Source of the DNA: Candidatus Omnitrophota bacterium
GTDB lineage: Bacteria; NPL-UPA2; BS750m-G34
DNA: 6,023 nt
Direction of reading: 5' to 3'
Assembly (NCBI GenBank): GCA_030640045.1
Contig: DAOWKF010000019.1
Span: 1 to 6,023 of the forward strand
The notes under the pieces: model-generated
What the model was told of the DNA's origin: nothing
What the model saw: only the letters and a program-made list of their open reading frames with translations
The model's database searches: none
Part shown: positions 1 through 4,891 of the stretch, one piece after another
How the letters are laid out: every line of letters starts with the position of its first letter
Numbering within the stretch: the stretch's first letter is position 1
Position numbers and translations under genes: made by a program

Positions 1-1020
1 AATCAAAAGGTTTTTTTTGATACGTCTTTTATATTTATGACGGAACAGATTTCCTAAAAGAGGGATATCTCCCAGTATCGGCACTTTTTGGATGATTTCT
101 TCATCGGAATCATCTAAGAGGCCTCCCATGACAACTGTCCTCCCGCTCTGAACCATAACCGTAGTCTTTGAACTTCTACGGTCAATAATAGGCCAGCCCA
201 GGTCTTCACTTGTTCCGGCAATAAAGGTAATACGGCATGAAAGGACCTCTACCTCCGGCTCAAGTTCTAAAGTAATGATTTTGCTGTCTTCTCCTACCCT
301 GGGCGTAACTACCAGAGTTATACCAACCTCTTCCTCTGACACCGTATAATCATAATTCCAGATAGGAGCGCTGGCAGTCCCAATATTTTCTCTAGTTCTG
401 GCGCTTATATATGGCACAGATGTGGTAATCTGTATATTGGCCTTCTGTCCATTGATAGTGGTTATCTTTGGTGAGGAAAGAAGATTTGCCCTATCATTTC
501 TGGCCAGCGCGCGAATAACCGCGTCAAATTGGACTGGTTCAAGCCTGGAAATTTGAAAGTGAAGCCCCTGCCCTGCTGTAGTAGTATCAAAAAATGTAAC
601 CAGATTTCCCAGACTTCCCGGGGTTTGGCCGCCGGTAATCATTTTACTCACATCTCTTTCACCGATAGCGCCTGAATCAAATTCATACCAGCGAAAGGAA
701 TTACCCCAGTTAACACCTATCTCCGAGAGGTCGGTTGCTTTTAGCTCTACAAAGCGTGACTCAATAGTAATTTGCTGGGGGCCAATGTCAATTTCTTTAA
801 GGATCTCAGCTATTTTTCTCTGGTTGGAAGGGGTATCCCGCACAAAAATAGTTCCTGTCTGGGGATGGACTTTAATAACGCGGCCAGGATTTGGAGGAAG
901 ACTCTTCTCTAAAATAGCCTGGATAGTAGGACCTGCTCCTCCCCCGGACTCTTCCTGACTAAAACTGCACACAGGAATTAAAAATATTACTAAAAGGATT
1001 ATCCGGAATTTTGTCCTCAT
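1..1020 (-). CDS. Second secretin-core protein (PilQ/GspD type), C-terminus cut by window edge
   Basis: This exported protein probably forms, or helps form, an outer-membrane secretin pore. It opens with ATG at 1020 and stays open for 340 codons to the left edge; by comparison with its neighbour only about 15-20 residues are missing. Residues 1-21 form a signal peptide (MRTKFR, a hydrophobic stretch, then CSFSQ). Residues 32-78 resemble the part of the secretin N1 domain after its first strand (RDTPSN motif at 61-66). The secretin core follows: IESRFVELK (86-94), GVNWGN (102-107), ANLLSSP (178-184), VPYIS (202-206), ITLELEPEVEVL (249-260), and the family signature KVPILGDIPLLGNLF (312-326). 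It has no STN domain. The start overlaps the upstream stop in ATGA, with a good AGGTGA ribosome site, so translation is probably coupled. It is clearly a paralogue of the gene at 1017-2078. Family assignment is firm; whether it builds its own ring or a mixed one is unknown. Confidence 0.92.
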   Translation of the reverse strand, partial: MRTKFRIILLVIFLIPVCSFSQEESGGGAGPTIQAILEKSLPPNPGRVIKVHPQTGTIFVRDTPSNQRKIAEILKEIDIGPQQITIESRFVELKATDLSEIGVNWGNSFRWYEFDSGAIGERDVSKMITGGQTPGSLGNLVTFFDTTTAGQGLHFQISRLEPVQFDAVIRALARNDRANLLSSPKITTINGQKANIQITTSVPYISARTRENIGTASAPIWNYDYTVSEEEVGITLVVTPRVGEDSKIITLELEPEVEVLSCRITFIAGTSEDLGWPIIDRRSSKTTVMVQSGRTVVMGGLLDDSDEEIIQKVPILGDIPLLGNLFRHKYKRRIKKNLLI

Positions 1021-2078
1021 TCTATCACCTCTCCGGCCGGGCTTACCAGGGTCGCTGTTACAAAGATCAAAAGATTTTTCTTGATGCGGGTGACATACTT
1101 ATGTCTGAATAAATTCCCCAGCAATGGTATGTCTCCAAGCAGCGGAACCTTCTTATTATAGACCTTGTTATCATCATTCATAAGTCCGCCTAAAATCACT
1201 GTCTCCCCGCTTTTTACCTGCACTGTCGTTTTAAGGGAACGCGTATCTACTACCGGCCAACCCAGCTCCTCTAAGCTTGTGTTTTCAAATAGAGTCAGCT
1301 GATTTGCCAGGACCTCAACTTCCGGACGTAATTCTAAGGTAATTATGCCTGCCTCGCCAACTGTTGGTTTCACCTCTAATTTAATACCAAGAGATACCTC
1401 ATCCATCGTAATATTGTGGTAGTCATCCTGCCCGGTTTCTTTAACTATATCTTCATCTGAAATATAAGGGACAGTAGTGATAATCTGTATATTCGCAAGC
1501 TGGCCACCAATAGTAGTTACTCTGGGTGAAGATAAAAGATTTGCCTTATCACTTTTTTCCAGGGCGTGCAGGAATAGATCTAAGTTTGCTGTATTTAATT
1601 TTGCAATGCTTAAATCCAGCCCTGTACTAGTTGTGGTAGCAAATGTAATAAGATTCCCTATAGTGCGGGTAGCAGGATCCAGCCCCCTCATACGCCATTT
1701 ATAATCCCCGCCTACACCTTTTGGGCTTGTCCAATCGTACCAGACGAAGGTATTTCCCCAGTTGACGCCAAATTCATCAGTATCTGTAAATTTTAATTCC
1801 ACAAATCTTGTCTCTATGTCTACCTGCGGGGGCTCTCTGTCTAAAGCCCTGACTACCTGCCTGATAATCTTATGATTGGAAGGGGTGTCCTGAATAATCA
1901 GACTGCCTGTCTTCTCATCGAGTTCCATGATGCGATCAGGATTATGCGGTAAAACATCTTTCAAAATGTCAATAATTGACTGGCCTATTTCCTCATCTAC
2001 CTCTTCCTGAGAAAATGTGATATTGACGAAAACAGAATTAATTAAAAATAATACGAGAATTAAAAAACGCAATGACAT
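1017..2078 (-). CDS. First secretin-core protein (PilQ/GspD type)
   Basis: This 353-residue exported protein probably forms the outer-membrane secretin channel of a pilus or secretion system. Residues 1-23 form a signal peptide (long hydrophobic stretch ending ITFSQ). Residues 34-80 look like the secretin N1 domain without its first strand (helix IIDILKDVL, then SLIIQDTPSN, then a helix ending ALD). The core runs from about 84 to 345: IETRFVELK (88-96), GVNWGN (104-109), ANLLSSPRV (179-187), VPYIS (203-207), ITLELRPEVEVL (246-257), KTTVQVKSGETVILGGL (283-299), and the signature KVPLLGDIPLLGNLF (310-324). It is much shorter than one-piece PilQ or GspD because N0/STN and any AMIN domains are absent; the STN domain is supplied by the gene upstream, one base away. 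The start is supported by purine-rich GAAGAAGA just before ATG and by the signal peptide. It is paralogous to the next gene, with about 55% identity across residues 64-118 by hand alignment. Confidence 0.94.
   Translation of the reverse strand: MSLRFLILVLFLINSVFVNITFSQEEVDEEIGQSIIDILKDVLPHNPDRIMELDEKTGSLIIQDTPSNHKIIRQVVRALDREPPQVDIETRFVELKFTDTDEFGVNWGNTFVWYDWTSPKGVGGDYKWRMRGLDPATRTIGNLITFATTTSTGLDLSIAKLNTANLDLFLHALEKSDKANLLSSPRVTTIGGQLANIQIITTVPYISDEDIVKETGQDDYHNITMDEVSLGIKLEVKPTVGEAGIITLELRPEVEVLANQLTLFENTSLEELGWPVVDTRSLKTTVQVKSGETVILGGLMNDDNKVYNKKVPLLGDIPLLGNLFRHKYVTRIKKNLLIFVTATLVSPAGEVIE
1025..1034 (-). promoter_or_regulatory. Ribosome binding site of the second secretin-core gene
   Basis: On the minus strand GGAGAGGTGA lies four bases before the ATG at 1020. 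It matches the anti-Shine-Dalgarno sequence well and sits inside the last codons of the upstream gene. It supports this ATG as the true start of a second, separately exported protein, and the ATGA overlap suggests translational coupling. Confidence 0.7.
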
Positions 2079-2079
2079 A

Positions 2080-3252
2080 CTAATCTTCTTCTGCTCCTAA
2101 GGGCTTAAGGGTTACAGGTCTAAGCTTGGTCATACCAAATTTTAATTTGTACACCCTTACTACCATATTCTCTTTTTCCAGGGCCTGTGGGGTGGAAATC
2201 AAGACTGCATGTTCTTCCACGCGGTATTTCAAACGGGTAATCTTCATAAGATAATCAAGAAGGGCCTTTAACGGCATAGGCGTGTATATATCTAAGTCCA
2301 AATGCATTACCTTTATTGCAGCGGTCGCTGCCCGGGGAGCTGCTTCTTCAACCTCACCTTCTTCACCTATAACCTCCTCAGATGTCGATGTAACTGAGGC
2401 ACTAACCCCGGTAGCCTCGCTTATAGCTGTCCAGTCGACTAAGATAGTGACCTTTGTCCTGGAAGTAATCAAATTTATAACCTGCCGCAGGTCTACATCA
2501 TTTAGATGCAGGTCACCAATCTTTAAAGTATCAAGCATTTCCTCTAATTTTTTCTTTGCCTCTTCTTTAATCTCTTCTTCTATTTCCTCTTTACGTTCAT
2601 CTTTTATTCTACTTTTGGGTATATAGGCCTTATCTATGGCTGAAAGGGCTGCTCTTTCTTCCAACTCTTTTTCAAAAAGTGTTTCTTTTTCAGCTTCTTC
2701 TGTTTCCCGAAGGTGGGTGCGCCTGACCCACTCTTTAAGCCCTGTATTACCCGAATCATATTCCAGCGCCTCTTCCCATTTTTTTCTGGCCTGGCTGTAT
2801 TTTTTTTGACGGTATAAATCCGATCCTTCACGGGAAAACTTCTGAAAATTTTTTCTTTTTTCTTTCTCTTTTTGGGTCATTTCCCTTTTTAGTTCTTTCC
2901 GGCGAGAGAGCTCCTGTATTTTATCTATCTTTGCGATATATGCTTGAGCCTTGGTTTCCTCCGGATTTAATGCGAGAATCTCTTGATATTTCTGCCTAGC
3001 CTCATTATATTTTTTCAATTTTTCCAGCTCTTTGGCCTCTCGATATAGCTGGCTTACCTGGAATTTAACTGCTCCTAACCTTGCCGCGTCTCTTTGAGTG
3101 GCAAGGTTTTCCATGCGGTCAATAGTCGCCTCTTCCATATCTTCTTTAATCCACTCCTTAATAATATCGTCTTCATCGGCCTTTGCAGAAGATAGCGGAT
3201 TGAAAATAAAAAAGACAGGAAAAATCCACAGAAAGATTTTAATGGATTTCAT
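2080..3252 (-). CDS. Exported TPR/coiled-coil protein with secretin N-terminal (STN/N0) domain, no pore
   Basis: This 390-residue protein looks like the periplasmic half of a split secretin. Residues 1-25 are a signal peptide (MKSIK, hydrophobic stretch, likely cleavage after SSAKA). Two TPR-like units follow at about 66-98 (KKYNEARQKYQEILALNP) and 141-171 (KKYSQARKKWEEALEYDSG). They are separated and followed by very Lys/Glu-rich helix, probably coiled coil, at 110-140 and 180-245. Residues 246-355 resemble the STN/N0 fold: LHLNDVDLRQVINLI, then TILVDW, a Ser/Thr/Glu/Ala-rich insert (279-312), then MPLKALLDYLMK and a final strand AVLIST. The end, VVRVYKLKF (364-372), is the typical first strand of a secretin N1 domain, but the protein stops 18 residues later. 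TPR proteins often act as pilotins or bind peptidoglycan-associated partners, so the TPR part may localise the secretin; that role is inferred. It is preceded by its own promoter and a strong ribosome site. Confidence 0.88.
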   Translation of the reverse strand: MKSIKIFLWIFPVFFIFNPLSSAKADEDDIIKEWIKEDMEEATIDRMENLATQRDAARLGAVKFQVSQLYREAKELEKLKKYNEARQKYQEILALNPEETKAQAYIAKIDKIQELSRRKELKREMTQKEKEKRKNFQKFSREGSDLYRQKKYSQARKKWEEALEYDSGNTGLKEWVRRTHLRETEEAEKETLFEKELEERAALSAIDKAYIPKSRIKDERKEEIEEEIKEEAKKKLEEMLDTLKIGDLHLNDVDLRQVINLITSRTKVTILVDWTAISEATGVSASVTSTSEEVIGEEGEVEEAAPRAATAAIKVMHLDLDIYTPMPLKALLDYLMKITRLKYRVEEHAVLISTPQALEKENMVVRVYKLKFGMTKLRPVTLKPLGAEED

Positions 3253-3264
3253 CTCTTTCCCCCC
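3253..3264 (-). promoter_or_regulatory. Ribosome binding site of the TPR-STN gene
   Basis: On the minus strand a run of six G followed by AAAGAG lies directly before the ATG at 3252. This is a purine-rich Shine-Dalgarno-like site at good spacing, and with the signal peptide that follows it fixes the start. Confidence 0.6.
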
Positions 3265-3275
3265 ACGTTTTGTTT

Positions 3276-3304
3276 ATCATAACACACCATAAAATCTGCG
3301 TCAA
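3276..3304 (-). promoter_or_regulatory. Internal sigma70-type promoter ahead of the secretin genes
   Basis: On the minus strand TTGACG (3304-3299) and TATGAT (3281-3276) are separated by exactly 17 bases. Each hexamer has one mismatch to the consensus. Transcription would start near 3269-3268, giving a leader of about 16-18 bases with the ribosome site in it. It is the only sizeable gap in the cluster, which supports a functional promoter for the TPR-STN and secretin genes. It is predicted from sequence only. Confidence 0.65.
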
Positions 3305-3305
3305 C

Positions 3306-3332
3306 AAAAATTATTCACAAAAAATTATTCAC
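3306..3332 (-). repeat. Tandem AT-rich 13-bp direct repeat just upstream of the -35 box
   Basis: The plus-strand unit AAAAATTATTCAC occurs at 3306-3318 and again, identically, at 3320-3332, a period of 14 bases. The second copy covers the stop codon (3325-3327) and last codon of the PilP-like gene. The pair ends one base before the predicted -35 box. It could act as an UP element (an AT-rich contact for the RNA polymerase alpha subunit) or as a tandem operator, or be a simple slippage duplication. Confidence 0.75.
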
Positions 3333-4119
3333 GACGCAGTTCTATCTCTTTCCCTTTCTTTTTATTAAAAAGTATAAGTTTATCCTGGGTTATATCTTTG
3401 ACTGTCCACCCATCCGCCTCTTCTCCCGACTTTTTAAAATAAAGCCTGTTGGTGGATAAATTTTCTATAACAGCAAGAAGCTCTTCTCCTGCCGGGGTAA
3501 GAATCCTCACAGGTCCTTTAAATTTAAGATTTACTCTATCAGTATCCACAGCCGGCTTAACCACACCCAGTTCCTTCTTTGTCATTACTTCTAATTCCGC
3601 AGCAGCCCTCTCTCCACGGGCGTCAGTCGCAATGACCTTACCCCTGCCGCGTGTCCCTGCTTCGAAAATATTGTCTTCGAAGATTCCAAGGGTTTCCGGT
3701 TCGCATTTCCATGTATACGGTCCTATGCCGTATAATGTCTGAAAAAAAGCGCTCTCTCCAACGCCTATCTTTAAAACTGCGGGCATTAGAGCGAAAGGTT
3801 TAAGGACAAGGTCTCTGATCGGGGCAAATGGATTTCTATGCATAAGCCTCTTATAAGAAATAACCGGTTTTATCCCGAGGACGAAATTTATTTTTTTATC
3901 TACTAATTCGCTAAATCTGTCACCGCTTACAATATCGGTCTCTTCCCGCCATGGCACACCAATAAACTTACAGAGTTCTTTCTCTCCGAAAGGCTCGGAT
4001 TTTTTCCTGAGAAGAGTCAGATATTGCAAGACACACAGGATTAAAATCAGGGTTATACCCGCCAATATTATGCGGTCAAAATTTTTCTTAATGTGCTGTC
4101 CAAGTCCTTTAATTTCCAT
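3325..4119 (-). CDS. PilP/GspC-like inner-membrane clamp protein with Ig-like domain
   Basis: This 264-residue protein probably links the inner-membrane platform to the secretin. A short basic cytoplasmic start is followed by one membrane helix (about 17-37). The rest is periplasmic. RNPFAP at 95-100 matches the R-(D/N)-P-F motif typical of PilP and GspC. Residues 111-178 read like a small Ig-type beta-sandwich (GESAFFQTLYG, PYTW, FEAGTRGRGKVIATDARGE). The C-terminal 196-264 resembles the PilP/GspC homology region: a GEELLAVI strand, a tyrosine strand, GWTVKDI, KLILFN, and a closing strand KEIELRR. Classical PilP is a lipoprotein; this one has no lipobox and looks bitopic, as GspC is. ATG at 4119 lies 11 bases inside the upstream gene with no clear ribosome site, so translation is probably coupled; in-frame TAG just upstream excludes a longer form. 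Assignment rests on motif plus position in the M-N-O-P-Q order. Confidence 0.75.
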   Translation of the reverse strand: MEIKGLGQHIKKNFDRIILAGITLILILCVLQYLTLLRKKSEPFGEKELCKFIGVPWREETDIVSGDRFSELVDKKINFVLGIKPVISYKRLMHRNPFAPIRDLVLKPFALMPAVLKIGVGESAFFQTLYGIGPYTWKCEPETLGIFEDNIFEAGTRGRGKVIATDARGERAAAELEVMTKKELGVVKPAVDTDRVNLKFKGPVRILTPAGEELLAVIENLSTNRLYFKKSGEEADGWTVKDITQDKLILFNKKKGKEIELRRE

Positions 4120-4891
4120 GGGCAGCTATATAATTATAGGATTCCAGACGAACTACAGCAGAGACGCGGCCTTCTTTTACTACTTTATCGACCGGTTTTT
4201 CTTTATCCAATGGTTTTTCCTGTTCTTCCGTTATATTTTCTCCGCCCCTGGTTATTTTCAGAGACTTAATAATATAAACCTTTTCTCCCTGGCCCAGGCT
4301 ATAGAGGAAACCAACAATACTCTCAAATTTACCATTAACCTCTAATTCAATACCGACCTTTTCCCATGGGTCTTCTACTTTGACTCCGGGATAGCTTATC
4401 CTTTTGATATCCCCGAACCCGAATGCTACTGCCTCCCTGATGACAAAGGTTATGGCTCTCAGTTCTTTAACCATATTCTCAACCTCTTCCTCCGTCGGAA
4501 TGGTCTCTTTAAAACCAAGAGCGGAAGGGATCTCTATCCCCGCTTTTTTAGCCTCCCGAAGCAGTTCCTTTTTTGTCTCATAAAGAATCTTTCCGAATTT
4601 TATCGGGCTAACATTAACTTTCTCCGCGGCCTTATGGATAAAGGCCTTTTTTATATCTATGTATTTTTCTTCTAAAACTTTAATCTCGTTACCTATAAGC
4701 CCGATCTCTTTCTCCGTAGGCAAACCTTCTGGCCTGGTAAAAAATCTGCGTAAAACTTTAGTTTTTTTAACAACCTCAAGGTGGCTTGCCTTAAACTTTT
4801 TTTGTTCCGGCCGTATCAAAAAAAGATAAAGCAGCAAAAAAAATAACAGGGTTACTGTTCCAAGAACGTAAAACCGTTTTTTAACAGTCAT
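4109..4891 (-). CDS. pilO: PilO-like (GspM/Amuc_1100-like) inner-membrane platform protein
   Basis: This 260-residue bitopic protein is the likely partner of PilN in the alignment complex. MTVKKRF is followed by one membrane helix (about 8-26) and a periplasmic part. That part has a long charged helical, probably coiled-coil, region (28-115), then a ferredoxin-like domain (about 135-255) typical of PilO: helix EEEVENMVKELRAITFVIREA, strand IKRISY, strand VGIELEVNGKFESIVGFLYSL, then the strand pair IIKSLKITR and VSAVVRLESYNY. The stretch AKKAGIEIPSALGFKE followed by that helix recalls the Akkermansia Amuc_1100 family, a PilO/PilN-like fold. The stop of the PilM-PilN gene abuts this ATG (TAG then ATG), with GAGG eight bases upstream as ribosome site. 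The last two strands are separated by a short duplicated Lys/Pro/Asp loop. PilO is well supported by position and topology; sequence similarity to classical PilO is low. Confidence 0.82.
   Translation of the reverse strand: MTVKKRFYVLGTVTLLFFLLLYLFLIRPEQKKFKASHLEVVKKTKVLRRFFTRPEGLPTEKEIGLIGNEIKVLEEKYIDIKKAFIHKAAEKVNVSPIKFGKILYETKKELLREAKKAGIEIPSALGFKETIPTEEEVENMVKELRAITFVIREAVAFGFGDIKRISYPGVKVEDPWEKVGIELEVNGKFESIVGFLYSLGQGEKVYIIKSLKITRGGENITEEQEKPLDKEKPVDKVVKEGRVSAVVRLESYNYIAAHGN
4184..4219 (-). repeat. 18-bp tandem duplication inside the PilO-like gene
   Basis: Two adjacent 18-base units (4184-4201 and 4202-4219) match at 15 of 18 positions and encode EKPLDK then EKPVDK (residues 225-236). 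The repeat lies in a predicted loop between the last two strands of the ferredoxin-like domain, where length change is likely to be tolerated. Confidence 0.7.

Noticed and set aside
967..969. Cysteine at residue 18 of the second secretin core as a lipoprotein site
   Set aside because: The residues before it (L-I-P-V) do not fit a lipobox; an ordinary signal peptide is more likely.
1477..1704. Plus-strand open frame of 75 codons opposite the first secretin core
   Set aside because: Antisense to a strongly conserved secretin region and without recognisable features.
2076..2090. Frameshift or premature stop splitting a single secretin gene
   Set aside because: The downstream protein has its own purine-rich ribosome site, ATG and signal peptide, and the second paralogue starts at the same domain position, so the split looks genuine.
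2282..2626. Plus-strand open frame of 114 codons opposite the TPR-STN gene
   Set aside because: It is antisense to a well-supported gene, is Ser/Phe-rich low complexity mirroring the Glu/Lys codons, and has no recognisable domain.
2713..2731. Inverted repeat GTGGGT / ACCCAC with a 7-base loop, possible terminator or operator
   Set aside because: The stem is only 6 bp, has no T run, and lies inside the coding sequence of the TPR-STN gene.
2634..2831. Minus-strand open frame of 65 codons in another frame of the TPR-STN gene
   Set aside because: It lies wholly inside the TPR-STN gene on the same strand, and its Lys-rich content is a frame shadow.
3098..3292. Plus-strand open frame of 64 codons opposite the start of the TPR-STN gene and its promoter
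   Set aside because: Antisense to a supported start, signal peptide and promoter; no recognisable features.
3449..3742. Plus-strand open frame of 97 codons opposite the PilP-like gene
   Set aside because: Antisense shadow of a supported gene with no recognisable domain.
4033..4035. Cysteine 29 of the PilP-like protein as a lipidation site
   Set aside because: It sits in the middle of a long membrane helix and the preceding I-L-I-L is not a lipobox.
4070..4345. Plus-strand open frame of 91 codons across the PilO/PilP junction
   Set aside because: Antisense shadow; its hydrophobic composition comes from the complement of Lys/Glu-rich codons.
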